From NCBI GenBank assembly GCA_934434555.1, contig CAKRZX010000009.1, positions 10,470 to 74,469 of the forward strand: DNA of 64,000 bases, read 5' to 3'. Shown in pieces: positions 1 to 9,304 of the stretch; position 1 is the stretch's first letter, and each line of letters opens with the position of its first letter. Position numbers and translations under genes: made by a program. Below the pieces are notes generated by a model. That model searched no databases. It was not told the DNA's origin and saw only the letters and a program-made list of their open reading frames with translations. The stretch is from an uncultured Clostridia bacterium (GTDB taxonomy: Bacteria; Bacillota; Clostridia; Christensenellales; QALW01).

Positions 1-1
1 T

Positions 2-433
2 ACCCTAAACCCCAAATACGCCTCAATAATCATTACCGAGGGCAATAAACTCGTTGTAGGCAACACTTCCGACTGGGAAGGTCTTTCCGCCCGCGACGGC
101 GCTCAGTTTACGCCCACGGTAATAAGCAACGGCAAAATAGTTGTGGGCAATACATATTCGCACCAGCCCCGAACAATAGTGGCTCAGCGCTACGACGGAG
201 TGTTTATGTTTCTTGTTGTGGACGGCAGAAGCCTTTCTTCCGTGGGCGCTACATACAAGCAGTGCGCCGAAATTCTCTTAAAATACGGCGCCGTCAATGC
301 AGGTGCCTGTGACGGCGGCTCATCAAGCGTGCTTGCATACGAAGGCAAAGTAATAAACGTACCGTCAACACCGATGAAAGACACCGGCAGATATCTGCCC
401 AACGCATTTATGGTGCGCAGTAAGAAAGGATAA
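2..433 (+). CDS. Phosphodiester glycosidase family protein (NAGPA-like), 5' truncated
   Basis: The reading frame is open from base 2 to the TAA at 431-433, so the gene enters from outside the window and only its last 143 residues are seen. The C-terminal signature of the NAGPA / exopolysaccharide phosphodiester glycosidase domain is clear: an NAGACDGGSSS stretch (family form NLDGGGSS), then a VINVPS segment and a closing GRYLPNAFMV strand. Family members cleave sugar phosphodiesters or act on surface polysaccharides and are usually exported, but the N-terminus that would carry a signal peptide or repeats is missing. It sits 4 bp before the YifB gene on the same strand. The family call is good; the substrate is unknown. 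Confidence 0.85.
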   Translation, partial: TLNPKYASIIITEGNKLVVGNTSDWEGLSARDGAQFTPTVISNGKIVVGNTYSHQPRTIVAQRYDGVFMFLVVDGRSLSSVGATYKQCAEILLKYGAVNAGACDGGSSSVLAYEGKVINVPSTPMKDTGRYLPNAFMVRSKKG

Positions 434-437
434 AAAT

Positions 438-1967
438 ATGCTTGCAAAGGTGAACAGTTGCGGCATTTTCGGCATAAACGGCTTTTCCGTTACCGTTGAA
501 TGCGACGTTTCATCGGGCATACCCTCGTTTGAGATAGTAGGATTGCCCGACGCCTCGGTAAAAGAATCAAAAGAGCGGGTTCGCTCGGCAATAAAGAACA
601 GCGGGCTTGAATTTCCGCTTTCGAGAATCACGGTAAACCTCGCTCCCGCGGACACGAAAAAAGAAGGACCCGTATACGATTTACCCATTGCGATAGGCTT
701 GCTTGCCGCAACGGGCCAAATACGTAAAAGCGCCGTTGACGAGGGCGTGTTTTTGGGCGAACTTTCTTTAAGCGGAGAAATAAAGCCCGTTAAAGGCGTA
801 ACGCCCATGCTTATTTCCGCCCGAAAAGAGGGTGCAACACGGTTTTTCATTCCCAAAGACAACAGTTCAGAAGCGGGATTTTTGGAGGGCGTTACCGCAT
901 ACTGCCCGGAAAACTTGCAGGACCTTGTGCGCTGGTTCAGGGGCGAAGACACTCTGCACGAAATCGAACATTTTTCATGGTCGGAGGCGGAAAGCGAAAG
1001 CGAATACGATAACGATTTTAAGTTTATAAAAGGTCAGCAGACGGCAAAACTTGCCGCCGAAATCGCCGCCGCAGGCGGACACAATCTGTTGCTTATCGGC
1101 CCGCCCGGCGCGGGAAAAACAATGATTGCGCGGGCTATCCCCTCAATATTGCCCCGCCTGACTTTTGAAGAAGCCCTTGAAGTAACAAAAATTCACTCCG
1201 TGTCCGGCACGCTTAAAGGCGGAATAATAACAAAACGCCCGTTCCGCGCGCCCCACCACACAACAAGTATTCCCGCCCTTGCCGGCGGCGGAAGCAAAGC
1301 CCACCCCGGCGAAGTTTCCCTTGCCCATAACGGCGTGCTTTTTCTTGACGAACTTCCCGAATACAGCCGCAGCGCCATAGAATCGCTGCGACAGCCCCTG
1401 GAAGACGGCACAATAACCGTTTCAAGGGTGCAAAATACGGTTTCCTATCCCGCCTCATTTATGCTTGTTGCAAGTATGAACCCCTGCCCCTGCGGCAATT
1501 ACGGCTCGCGGACAAAGCAGTGCACCTGCACCCAGACGATGATTCAAAAATACCTGTCCAAAATTTCGGGACCAATGCTTGACCGAATCGATTTACAGGT
1601 GGAAGTGGATTCCGTGTCATATTCGGATTTGACCGACACGGGCTTTGCCGAATCAAGCGAGAGCGTGCGCTCCCGCGTTCAGGCGGCAAGGCGCATACAG
1701 GAAGAGCGCTTTGCAGGTACGGGAATCCACTGCAATGCCCAGATGACGGGTGAAATGATAAAACGCTACTGTGCCCTTGACGAAACGTGTGCAAAACTTA
1801 TAAAACAGGCATTCGATTCCCTTAATATGAGTGCCCGCGGATATAACCGCATACTTAAAGTTGCGCGTACCGTTGCCGATATCAGAAAAAGCGAAAATAT
1901 ACAAAAAGAGCATTTGTTGCTGGCCATAAGCTTCCGTGATTTGGACAGAAAGTATTGGAGCAGATAA
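438..1967 (+). CDS. YifB/ComM family Mg-chelatase-like AAA+ ATPase
   Basis: A 509-residue cytoplasmic AAA+ ATPase, a normal length for the family. An N-terminal ChlI/Lon-S5-like domain (about residues 1-150, with the VEIVGLPDASVKES region) is followed by the Mg-chelatase ATPase core: Walker A GPPGAGKT starts at residue 221, Walker B is LFLDELPE, and a Cys-rich CPCGNYG segment lies inside the ATPase domain. A C-terminal helical Mg_chelatase_C domain contains the SARGYNRILKVARTVADI stretch. ComM relatives are hexameric branch-migration helicases that help integrate DNA during natural transformation; in Clostridia the role is less defined. The ATG follows an AAAGGA site. The stop lies 1 bp before the tldD ATG. 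Confidence 0.95.
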   Translation: MLAKVNSCGIFGINGFSVTVECDVSSGIPSFEIVGLPDASVKESKERVRSAIKNSGLEFPLSRITVNLAPADTKKEGPVYDLPIAIGLLAATGQIRKSAVDEGVFLGELSLSGEIKPVKGVTPMLISARKEGATRFFIPKDNSSEAGFLEGVTAYCPENLQDLVRWFRGEDTLHEIEHFSWSEAESESEYDNDFKFIKGQQTAKLAAEIAAAGGHNLLLIGPPGAGKTMIARAIPSILPRLTFEEALEVTKIHSVSGTLKGGIITKRPFRAPHHTTSIPALAGGGSKAHPGEVSLAHNGVLFLDELPEYSRSAIESLRQPLEDGTITVSRVQNTVSYPASFMLVASMNPCPCGNYGSRTKQCTCTQTMIQKYLSKISGPMLDRIDLQVEVDSVSYSDLTDTGFAESSESVRSRVQAARRIQEERFAGTGIHCNAQMTGEMIKRYCALDETCAKLIKQAFDSLNMSARGYNRILKVARTVADIRKSENIQKEHLLLAISFRDLDRKYWSR

Positions 1968-1968
1968 T

Positions 1969-3312
1969 ATGATAAATTTCAAAAAAGGATTTTATGCCGA
2001 TATCAGGCGCGAAAACAGGTTTTCCACGCTTATTTCCTACCGCAACGGCGAAACCGAGCAGTGCCGCGAGCGCGAAGAGGACAGGGCGTTTATCCGCGTG
2101 TTTGACGGCAATATGTGGTTTTACGCGTCAAGTACCGAAACGGATGAAAAGGCGCTTCAAGCCCTGCTTGACGGGCTTTATTCCGCCGCAAAGGAAAATG
2201 CGGACATACTGAATAACGAAACCGTCAAAAAATTTGAAGTGCATAAAGAAACACGGCTGATTTTCAATTCCCGCCCGGTAAAAGACATTCCGCTTAAAGA
2301 AAAAGACGCACTTCTTAATTCGTATCTCCCCGTATTAAGCGAATTTTCCTGTGCAAAACTGCCCGGCGGCGCCTACGTTGACCGCATAAGCACGTTTTCG
2401 TTTGTTTCATCTTTGGGCGCGGACATAAAATACGATTATCAAACCTGCGGTCTGCGTTTTGATTGCAGTATGGTGGAGGGCGAAAAGAAGTTTTCGGCAC
2501 ACTGGCAAACCGGCAAGGACGAATTTGCCGCTCTTTACGGCCTTGAAGGCATAATCAGGGCGTCTTTTGCCGAACAGGCGGAATATATGCGCACTTCCGT
2601 TCCCGTTACCCCGGGAAAATATCCGGTTGTGCTTTCCCCCGAGGCGGCGGGCGTGTTCGCTCACGAATCTTTCGGGCACAAGTCGGAGGCGGATTTTATG
2701 CTTTCCGACGAATCAATGCGCAAGGAATGGAAACTGGGTAAGGCCGTAGGGTCGCCCATTCTTTCAATAGTCGATTGCGGCTCCGTTCCCGGCTGCGGCT
2801 ACGTTCCCTTTGACGACGAGGGTACGGCGGCAAAGAAAAATTACCTGATTAAAGACGGCATTCTTGCGGGCAGACTTCACAGCGGGCTTACCGCCGCGGC
2901 ATTGGGCGAAAACGTTACAGGAAACGCCCGCGCCGTTGACTGTACTTTTGAGCCTATCGTAAGAATGACTTCAACCTATATTGAAGCCGGCAACAGTACT
3001 TTTGCCGAACTTATCAAGCCCATAAAAAAGGGCTACTTTATAAAGAATATCCGCCACGGCAGCGGTATGAGCACGTTTACAATCGCCCCGTCGCTTGCGT
3101 ACGAAATCGAGGACGGCAAAATCACAAGACCCGTGCAGATAAGCGTAATTTCGGGTTCGGTTTTTGAAACTCTCGGCCTTATCGACGGTTTGGGCGACAA
3201 GTGCGAAATGCTGTCCTTTGTAATGGGCGGCTGCGGCAAAATGGAGCAAATGCGTCTGCCGGTAGGTTTCGGCGGACCGTATGTGCGCGTTTCAAAAATG
3301 GACGTTCAGTGA
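1969..3312 (+). CDS. tldD: TldD family metalloprotease subunit
   Basis: A 447-residue TldD-type subunit. It carries the zinc-binding HExxxH motif (H232, E233, H236, in the sequence AHESFGH) and the C-terminal glycine-rich PmbA/TldD region. In characterised systems TldD and TldE/PmbA form a heterodimeric protease that degrades unfolded peptides and trims modified peptides such as microcin B17; TldD holds the metal site. The ATG at 1969 was chosen because GGAG (1957-1960) sits 8 nt upstream and it starts 1 bp after the yifB stop; an earlier in-frame ATG at 1936 would overlap yifB. The next gene is the partner subunit, which supports a functional pair. Confidence 0.93.
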   Translation: MINFKKGFYADIRRENRFSTLISYRNGETEQCREREEDRAFIRVFDGNMWFYASSTETDEKALQALLDGLYSAAKENADILNNETVKKFEVHKETRLIFNSRPVKDIPLKEKDALLNSYLPVLSEFSCAKLPGGAYVDRISTFSFVSSLGADIKYDYQTCGLRFDCSMVEGEKKFSAHWQTGKDEFAALYGLEGIIRASFAEQAEYMRTSVPVTPGKYPVVLSPEAAGVFAHESFGHKSEADFMLSDESMRKEWKLGKAVGSPILSIVDCGSVPGCGYVPFDDEGTAAKKNYLIKDGILAGRLHSGLTAAALGENVTGNARAVDCTFEPIVRMTSTYIEAGNSTFAELIKPIKKGYFIKNIRHGSGMSTFTIAPSLAYEIEDGKITRPVQISVISGSVFETLGLIDGLGDKCEMLSFVMGGCGKMEQMRLPVGFGGPYVRVSKMDVQ

Positions 3313-3319
3313 GGGCAAA

Positions 3320-4537
3320 ATGGAAAGGGAATATATCTTAAATAAAACCGAATCCGTAACGGTAAACATCACGGGCGGGAAGATTGACAGTTTCCGCAAA
3401 AAGAACGAAACAACATCAACTTTGCGCCTTTATGACGGCGGATTCATCGGCATTGCCGGCGCGCTCGGCAGCCGCGGAGAGGACGAACTTGAACATAAAG
3501 CAAAAGAATCGCTTGAACGCAAAATTCCATACGTGTGCAGCCTTGACGGAAAGGATGTCCGCCGCGAGGACTTTACAAAGCCTGCCGTAAGCGACGCGGA
3601 TTTTATCCCCGTTATGCAGGACTTTATCGACCGTGTGTCCCGCGCCTGCCCCAATTTTGCGATAAGCCACAAAATAACAAAAAATAATTTCTCGTGCCTG
3701 TATAAAAATTCTCTCGGCAGAGAACTTTTCTGCAAGGGCAATTCCTTTGAAGCGGGGCTTTTGTTTCAAAGCCGCGGTTCGGGCAACCTTATGGACGCAT
3801 TTTACGGAGAGTACAACTCGGTTTTTGAGCCGGACAGAATTGTTGCGGACTGCAAGAATATTCACGATGCATTCTACTGCAAAGCGGACATCGAAAACGG
3901 CACGTATCCCGTAATTTTCACCGCTTACGATATGTTTGCCACGTTTTTAAGGAACTTTTCCGGCGAAGAATACGTTTCCGGCGGGTCGCTTTTAAGCGGA
4001 AAACTCGGGCAGAAAGTTTTAAGCGAAAAACTTAACCTTGCGTCCGACCGCAACGCGGCTACCAATCCCGAATCCTGTTTCTTTGACGATGAGGGTCAGA
4101 CCGCGGAAAACGACCGCGTGTTCTTTATTGAAAACGGCGTGCTTAAACACGTTACCGCGTCAAAGAATTCGGCAAAGAAATTCGGTATTCCCGTATCAAA
4201 AACATCGGTTTCAGCCTATGACGGCGTTCCCGCGGGCAGTTATTCGAGGCTTTATGTCACCCCCACCGCCGAAAGTCTGGCAAAACTCGTACCGCAAAAA
4301 GCAATTCTTGCCGTAATGGCGTCCGGCGGCGACACCACTCCCGACGGTCACTTCGCAACTCCCGTTCAGCTTGCGTTCCTTGTTGAAAACGGCGTTCTTG
4401 TGGGCAGACTTCCCGAACTCAACGTCAGCGGCGACTTCTTTGATATGCTCGGTTCCGGCTTCGTGGGCGCTGCAAACAGCACCGTTATCGGAACCGACAC
4501 CATGTGCGCTGCCGAAATGAAAGTCGAAAAAATGTGA
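3320..4537 (+). CDS. TldD/PmbA family protein, TldE-like partner subunit
   Basis: A 405-residue PmbA/TldE-like protein with the family C-terminal region (DDEGQTAENDRVFFIENG and a glycine-rich end) but no HExxxH motif, as expected for the non-catalytic partner of TldD. The ATG at 3320 lies 7 bp after the tldD stop, behind a GAGGG-type site. The adjacent, co-oriented genes match the usual tldD-tldE pair. The partner of the TldD/E protease is required for activity in the known systems; the natural substrate here cannot be told from sequence. A clear stem-loop terminator follows 18 bp downstream, so the 1-4.5 kb plus-strand genes probably form one transcript. Confidence 0.9.
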   Translation: MEREYILNKTESVTVNITGGKIDSFRKKNETTSTLRLYDGGFIGIAGALGSRGEDELEHKAKESLERKIPYVCSLDGKDVRREDFTKPAVSDADFIPVMQDFIDRVSRACPNFAISHKITKNNFSCLYKNSLGRELFCKGNSFEAGLLFQSRGSGNLMDAFYGEYNSVFEPDRIVADCKNIHDAFYCKADIENGTYPVIFTAYDMFATFLRNFSGEEYVSGGSLLSGKLGQKVLSEKLNLASDRNAATNPESCFFDDEGQTAENDRVFFIENGVLKHVTASKNSAKKFGIPVSKTSVSAYDGVPAGSYSRLYVTPTAESLAKLVPQKAILAVMASGGDTTPDGHFATPVQLAFLVENGVLVGRLPELNVSGDFFDMLGSGFVGAANSTVIGTDTMCAAEMKVEKM

Positions 4538-4554
4538 TTTTATCATAGCCTTTC

Positions 4555-4576
4555 CCCCGCTGTGCGGGGATTTTTT
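4555..4576 (+). terminator. Rho-independent terminator after the TldD/PmbA pair
   Basis: A perfect 6-bp GC stem (CCCCGC at 4555-4560, GCGGGG at 4564-4569) with a TGT loop is followed by ATTTTTT. It lies directly after the TldE-like gene and ends the plus-strand operon. Confidence 0.85.
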
Positions 4577-4605
4577 ATTATCAGAGATAATTAGTTAAAC
4601 GCGTG

Positions 4606-4637
4606 CGGGCAGACCTTCGTCTGCCCGTTTGTTTTAT
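4606..4637. terminator. Second hairpin between convergent genes
   Basis: A 9-bp perfect stem (4606-4614 with 4619-4627, loop CTTC) lies between the convergent TldE-like and M42 genes. On the plus strand it is followed by TTTGTTTT, so it reads best as a back-up terminator for the plus-strand operon. It could also stop minus-strand transcripts, though no T-run follows it on that side. Confidence 0.6.
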
Positions 4638-5677
4638 TCAATATCAAGATATCCGCAAAGCACTTTAAGGGTGTTAAAAACACCGTCAATGTGGCTGCGC
4701 TCGTAGCCGTGGCTTGCGTAAACGCCCGCACCGATAAGGCCGTGGCGGATATCGTACCCCGCGCGGAGCGTCGCCTCAACATCGGAGCCGTAGTGGGGAT
4801 AAACGTCAACCGCATAATCGGCACCCGTCTTTTTCGCCGCATTTATGAGTTTGCCCACAACGTCATAACTGTACGGACCGCCGGAATCCTTTGCGCAGAT
4901 TGAAACCTGCTTTTCGGTACAGGTAAGCCCCGTGCCCACGCAACCCATATCCACCGAAATTGCCTCGGTCACGCCGTCAGGAACGGAAGAAGAACCGCCG
5001 TGCCCCACTTCCTCAAACACGGTAACGTGAATATACGTTCTGCGGGAAAGGGTGATTTTCTTATCGCTTATATACTTTGCCAAGCCGTAAAGAATGCCCA
5101 CGGAAAGTTTGTCGTCAAGGAAACGGCTCTTTATATATCCGCTTGCGGTAAGTTTCGCGCGGGGGTCAAAGCAGACTATATCACCCGCTTCAATGCCCAG
5201 CTTTTTTGTTGCATCGGCAGAAGAAACATCCTCGTCAAGAACCGCTTCAACACTGTCCCACGTGCGGGCGGCGGCGGAATACTCGCCGTTAACGTGAATT
5301 GATGCATTGCAAAGTTGCAGGGTCCCCTCAACTGTTTTGCCCTCCCGGGTATAAACCCGCAGATTTTCGCATTCGCCGTTGTTGGGGTTCATTCCGCCCA
5401 AAGGAGAAAGGCGCAGCCTGCCGTTTGCCTTGACTTCCGCAACCATTGCACCCAAGGTGTCGGTGTGGGCTTCAAGCAAAAGCGCGTCCTCGCTGTTCTT
5501 TCCGCCCAAATCAATAATTACACTGCCTTTTCGGGTCATTTTTACGCCATAGCCCAAGGATTCAAAAGCATTTTTTACCCATGCGGCGGCTTTATTGCAA
5601 AACCCGGAAGGCGAATCGATATTAAGTAATTTTTCCGTGGCGTACCACGCTTCAAGAGCATAACTTTTATCTGTCAT
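4634..5677 (-). CDS. M42 family metallopeptidase
   Basis: A 347-residue M42 (YsdC/FrvX/CelM type) aminopeptidase, the standard length. Visible metal and catalytic regions are the HTDTLG motif (first metal ligand histidine), the FEEVGHGGS stretch with the paired catalytic glutamates, and the SVDMGC aspartate segment. Family members are cobalt- or zinc-dependent cytosolic aminopeptidases forming large tetrahedral complexes; some were once called endoglucanases by mistake. The ATG follows AGGAGAG. It is the last gene of the minus-strand run that starts at ispE, 9 bp downstream of the membrane propeller-like gene. Family call secure; peptide preference unknown. Confidence 0.93.
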   Translation of the reverse strand: MTDKSYALEAWYATEKLLNIDSPSGFCNKAAAWVKNAFESLGYGVKMTRKGSVIIDLGGKNSEDALLLEAHTDTLGAMVAEVKANGRLRLSPLGGMNPNNGECENLRVYTREGKTVEGTLQLCNASIHVNGEYSAAARTWDSVEAVLDEDVSSADATKKLGIEAGDIVCFDPRAKLTASGYIKSRFLDDKLSVGILYGLAKYISDKKITLSRRTYIHVTVFEEVGHGGSSSVPDGVTEAISVDMGCVGTGLTCTEKQVSICAKDSGGPYSYDVVGKLINAAKKTGADYAVDVYPHYGSDVEATLRAGYDIRHGLIGAGVYASHGYERSHIDGVFNTLKVLCGYLDIE

Positions 5678-5686
5678 TTTTCTCTC

Positions 5687-7318
5687 CTATGATATCTCAA
5701 AAATTCCGTCGGCATTTTTCACAAGAACTTGCGTTTCGGTGCCGTCAAAAAAGCAGACATCGTATTTGTTTTCGTTATTTCGGCAATAAAAAACGTCGGT
5801 AAAATCGCCGTTGGCGACAGGCGAAAGCATATACGAGCCGTTAACGTTTTCGCTTACGGTTTTCTCATTTTCGCCCGACTTTATTTTAAGCGTTCCGCTT
5901 ATTTCCTGCCCGTCGTCACTTATTTCAAGGTCGGTAAGATACAGCACGCTGTCGCCCTTTGACGAAAGAACCGCATTTGCGGTATAGTCGTTGGACGAAC
6001 CGTTGTACTTTGCGCCGATATCACTGCCGGCAAGAACTGTTTCGCCTTTTTGGGCAATATAGAGTTCGCTGTTTGAGGTATCGGGATTCCTTACAAACGC
6101 GGCAAGTCCCGATTCCTCGTAATACACAAGAGAATCAACAAAGCCCGACGCCACGCGGGCGGACATTACGTTTCCGCCTTTAAGGGTGATATAATAAAGC
6201 ACGGTGTCGATTTTCGTTTTACCGGGGGCAAGAATATATCCGCTTTTGCGTTTCGTATCAATCGCCACGCCGTACATGGCGTCCTCATCTGTGTTCCGTA
6301 TAAGCCGCACGGCCTTGCCCTTAACGGGGCAGTAATATATGGAATACAGCCCGTTTTCGCTGTCGGTAACAACCGAATACACAACGCCTTTTGAGTTGTC
6401 GCACAGCGCGTCGGCGGTAAAGAAACTTGCGTTTTCCGCAAGCACTTTTTCTTTTAACGAAACAAGGTCTATTGCTTTAAGCACACCCTGTTTATTTTCG
6501 GTGTCATAGTCGCATAAAACGTACAGAATACTGCCGTCATCGGAAACCGCGGGGTAATACACGCCGTTAAGGGTAAGTTTTTTCTTAAAATTCCTGCCGT
6601 AGATTTCGTAGGTATAAAGGCTGTCGTCAACGGACGAACCGCAGATAACCGTGCCGCCGTTATCCGAAACCCACATAACGGGCATAGAACTGTCAAGCAT
6701 AACTTCACTGTTGCCCGAAAGGTCGTAGCGCATAAGTTTTGACCGTATTTTAGGGAAAATATTCGGTTTTTCGGCAAAAAGAAAGTTTCCTTTTTGCGAA
6801 AACCGCACCGATGAAACCGTAACGCCGGTGTCAAGCAAAATTATGTTTCCGTCCTTATATAAAAACAGCGTGCCCAAAGATGAATCCAGTTCGTTTTTTG
6901 TTGTAAACGCCACTGCATCCATACCCTCAAAGGTACGCCAGCCCGAAACATTTGACGCAATAAGCGTTATTTCCCCGTTTTCGCTTGAATAGAGTTTGCC
7001 GTCTGCAAGATAAATAAGGTTGCCCGACGCCTTATCGATGCCGTAATCGGCGGTAAATACGGGCGAAGAATCACTTTCGGAATATGCGTTTTCGGCAACA
7101 AGAGTCATATTGCCCGAAGAATCGCAATAATACATATTGCCGTCCTTAAAAACGCCTATTTTTTCTATGCTCGCTTTAAGCGCGTTGCGCGTTTCGTGCT
7201 TTCCCGTGCTTTTTGGCGAAAAGGATGTTAAAATTGCAATAAGTGCAATCACTCCCGCAAGAACAACCGCCGTCAGAGCGCCGAAAACAAAAGCAAGTTT
7301 CTTACTTATCTTCGCCAT
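5687..7318 (-). CDS. Membrane-anchored protein with a propeller-like extracellular domain
   Basis: A 543-residue protein with a short basic N-terminus (AKISKK), one strongly hydrophobic segment at about residues 6-30, and a long extracytoplasmic part made of repeating short units of the type YLxDGKLY, LFLYKDGNIILLD and ILYVLCDYD. That periodicity suggests a beta-propeller like DUF5050 or TolB-type domains; this is inference, since no exact motif was recognised. The ATG at 7318 is preferred over one 14 codons upstream: it gives a short coupled overlap (17 bp) with the DivIVA-like gene and puts the basic residues directly before the membrane segment. No enzyme motif is visible. Function unknown; a sensing or cell-surface scaffold role is possible. 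Confidence 0.7.
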   Translation of the reverse strand: MAKISKKLAFVFGALTAVVLAGVIALIAILTSFSPKSTGKHETRNALKASIEKIGVFKDGNMYYCDSSGNMTLVAENAYSESDSSPVFTADYGIDKASGNLIYLADGKLYSSENGEITLIASNVSGWRTFEGMDAVAFTTKNELDSSLGTLFLYKDGNIILLDTGVTVSSVRFSQKGNFLFAEKPNIFPKIRSKLMRYDLSGNSEVMLDSSMPVMWVSDNGGTVICGSSVDDSLYTYEIYGRNFKKKLTLNGVYYPAVSDDGSILYVLCDYDTENKQGVLKAIDLVSLKEKVLAENASFFTADALCDNSKGVVYSVVTDSENGLYSIYYCPVKGKAVRLIRNTDEDAMYGVAIDTKRKSGYILAPGKTKIDTVLYYITLKGGNVMSARVASGFVDSLVYYEESGLAAFVRNPDTSNSELYIAQKGETVLAGSDIGAKYNGSSNDYTANAVLSSKGDSVLYLTDLEISDDGQEISGTLKIKSGENEKTVSENVNGSYMLSPVANGDFTDVFYCRNNENKYDVCFFDGTETQVLVKNADGIFEIS

Positions 7319-7871
7319 TTCCGTTTTCTTCCGCAGAGCCAAAAGAAAGCCCCATTTCACGGCAGAGCGAACCTAAATCCGCGCCCGCGCCGTCGGCAAT
7401 TTCGCGCTCCAACGTTCTGTCTGCGGTCTTTTCGGGCAAAGACGCTTTTTCCAAAGAATCAAGCCGCGTATCGGCCCACGAACAGAGTGATTCAAACTGG
7501 GAATCAATAGAATCAAGCATTCCCTTTGCCTCCCGGCGGAGTTTGTTAAGGTTTGCCGCCGCCGACTGCATACCCGTTACCCATTCTTCGTGAAGTTTGC
7601 GGCACGCCTCGTCGCTTTCGTCGGCACGCTTGCGGTAATCGTCCTCAATTTCCTTTGCATGCTGTGTGGCGTCAAGCATAACCTTTGCTATAACGCCCTC
7701 TTTTTCCTTATAGTGTTTAACCTGTTTTTCCAGGTCCGCAACGGTCTTTTCAAGCACTTCCGTCTTTTCTCTCATTGCGGCAACGGTTTCGGCGTGTTCA
7801 TCGTTAAGCGACTTTATATACGCGTCAACGTCCTTTGCCTTATATTTGCCCAAAAACGGTTTTAAGTCCAT
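7302..7871 (-). CDS. DivIVA-domain-like coiled-coil protein
   Basis: A 189-residue, highly charged protein. The N-terminus (DLKPFLGKYKAKDVDAYIKSLNDEH) resembles the DivIVA/GpsB membrane-binding turn followed by a dimerising coiled coil; heptad-rich sequence runs through about residue 150, and the C-terminal 40 residues are acidic and low-complexity. DivIVA proteins bind curved membrane at septa and poles and recruit partners, so a role in cell shape or division is plausible but unproven. The start codon overlaps the pncB stop (TAATG), and its own 3' end overlaps the membrane propeller-like gene, so the two are probably translated together and may work together. Confidence 0.65.
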   Translation of the reverse strand: MDLKPFLGKYKAKDVDAYIKSLNDEHAETVAAMREKTEVLEKTVADLEKQVKHYKEKEGVIAKVMLDATQHAKEIEDDYRKRADESDEACRKLHEEWVTGMQSAAANLNKLRREAKGMLDSIDSQFESLCSWADTRLDSLEKASLPEKTADRTLEREIADGAGADLGSLCREMGLSFGSAEENGNGEDK

Positions 7872-9304
7872 TATTTCTGCCCTTTCTTCTCCAAAAGTTC
7901 TTTTTTAAGATTATAAAGTTTGTCCGAAAGGTCAACCTTGTAAACGTGGGGTCGGGTAAGACGCTTGTATTCGTCCCAGAACGTATCCATTTGCTCAAAA
8001 TAGTGCTTTTGGATATCTTTAAGGCAGGGCGAATTATACACTTTTTTGCCGTCAATGAATATGGGAACGAGCAGAGGCTTTGCGGTAAAATCGGTAAGCG
8101 TCATCTGCTTCCACGTGTCAACGGGGTCGAAAATGGTAAGAGGTTTCGTTTCGTCAATTTTCTCTTCGTCAAGAGTAATAAGGTCAGCAATAGCCTTGCC
8201 GGTTTCCTTTTCATACAGACGGTAAACCTGCTTGTATCCGGGATTCGTAATCTTAAAGGCGTTTTCGCTTATTTTTATTTTCGGAATTATTTTGCCGTCA
8301 ACAACTTCGGCGGCAAGTTTATAAACGCCGCCCAAAGCGGGCATATCATCGCTTGTAATAAGTTTTGTGCCTACGCCGTAAACATCAAGACGGGCGCCCT
8401 GCATTTTAAGGTCCCAGATAACGTTTTCGTCCAAATCGCCGGACGCAAAAATCTTTGTGTTCTCAAAGCCCGCGTCGTCAAGCATTTTGCGGGCGCGTTT
8501 GCTCAGATATGCCAAATCGCCCGAATCAAGCCTGATTCCCATGGGCTCGTGTCCCTTTGCGCGAAGTTCGTTAAATACGGTAATTGCGTTGGGAACGCCG
8601 CTCTTTAACGTGTCGTAAGTGTCAACAAGCAGCAGACAGCCGTCGGGATACATGTCCGCATATGCCCTGAACGCGTCAAGTTCCGAGGGAAACGACATTA
8701 CCCATGAATGCGCGTGGGTTCCGCCTACGGGAACATCGAACATCTGCCCGGTAAGCACGTTGCTCGTGCCCTTGCAGCCGCCGATAATGGCCGCCCTTGC
8801 GCCGTATATGCCCGCATCGGGTCCCTGTGCGCGGCGAAGCCCGAATTCAAGCACCGTTCCGCCTGCCGCCGCAGTTACAACCTTGCTTGCCTTTGTGGCA
8901 ATAAGTGTCTGGTGGTTTATTATGTTAAGCAATGCGGTTTCAACAAGCTGAGCCTCCATAATGGGCGCTTTTACCCTTATAAGCGGCTCTCTGGGGAACA
9001 CCGGAGTACCCTCTTCAACGGCATAAATCTCGCCGGAGAACTTAAAGTTTCTAAGATAGTCAAGGAAATCCTCATCGAAAATTTTAAGCGAACGGAGATA
9101 GTCCAAATCGTTCTCATCAAAGTGAAGATTTTCGATATATTCTATTGCCTGTTCAAGCCCCGCCATAATCGCGTAAACGCTGTTGTTTTGCAGCGGGCGG
9201 AAGAAAAGGTCGAACACGGCAACATTATTCTTCATTCCGTTTTTAAGGTACCCGTTCATCATCGTAAGTTCGTACAGGTCCGTCATCAAAGTAAGATTTC
9301 TCAT
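7871..9304 (-). CDS. pncB: Nicotinate phosphoribosyltransferase
   Basis: A 477-residue type II nicotinate phosphoribosyltransferase, converting nicotinate and PRPP to nicotinate mononucleotide in NAD salvage in the cytoplasm. Typical stretches include the opening LMTDLYELTMMNGY, the active-site segment EFGLRRAQGPDAG, the GTHAHSWVMSF histidine motif and IRLDSGDLAYLS. Length and motif order are normal. The start ATG overlaps the stop of lgt by the ATGA arrangement and is preceded by GAGG, which indicates translational coupling in the ispE-lgt-pncB operon. No regulator or transporter of the NAD pathway is adjacent. Confidence 0.97.
   Translation of the reverse strand: MRNLTLMTDLYELTMMNGYLKNGMKNNVAVFDLFFRPLQNNSVYAIMAGLEQAIEYIENLHFDENDLDYLRSLKIFDEDFLDYLRNFKFSGEIYAVEEGTPVFPREPLIRVKAPIMEAQLVETALLNIINHQTLIATKASKVVTAAAGGTVLEFGLRRAQGPDAGIYGARAAIIGGCKGTSNVLTGQMFDVPVGGTHAHSWVMSFPSELDAFRAYADMYPDGCLLLVDTYDTLKSGVPNAITVFNELRAKGHEPMGIRLDSGDLAYLSKRARKMLDDAGFENTKIFASGDLDENVIWDLKMQGARLDVYGVGTKLITSDDMPALGGVYKLAAEVVDGKIIPKIKISENAFKITNPGYKQVYRLYEKETGKAIADLITLDEEKIDETKPLTIFDPVDTWKQMTLTDFTAKPLLVPIFIDGKKVYNSPCLKDIQKHYFEQMDTFWDEYKRLTRPHVYKVDLSDKLYNLKKELLEKKGQK

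Noticed and set aside
7835..8608. 257-codon plus-strand open frame opposite pncB
   Set aside because: pncB motifs are intact on the minus strand; the opposite frame has no family features.
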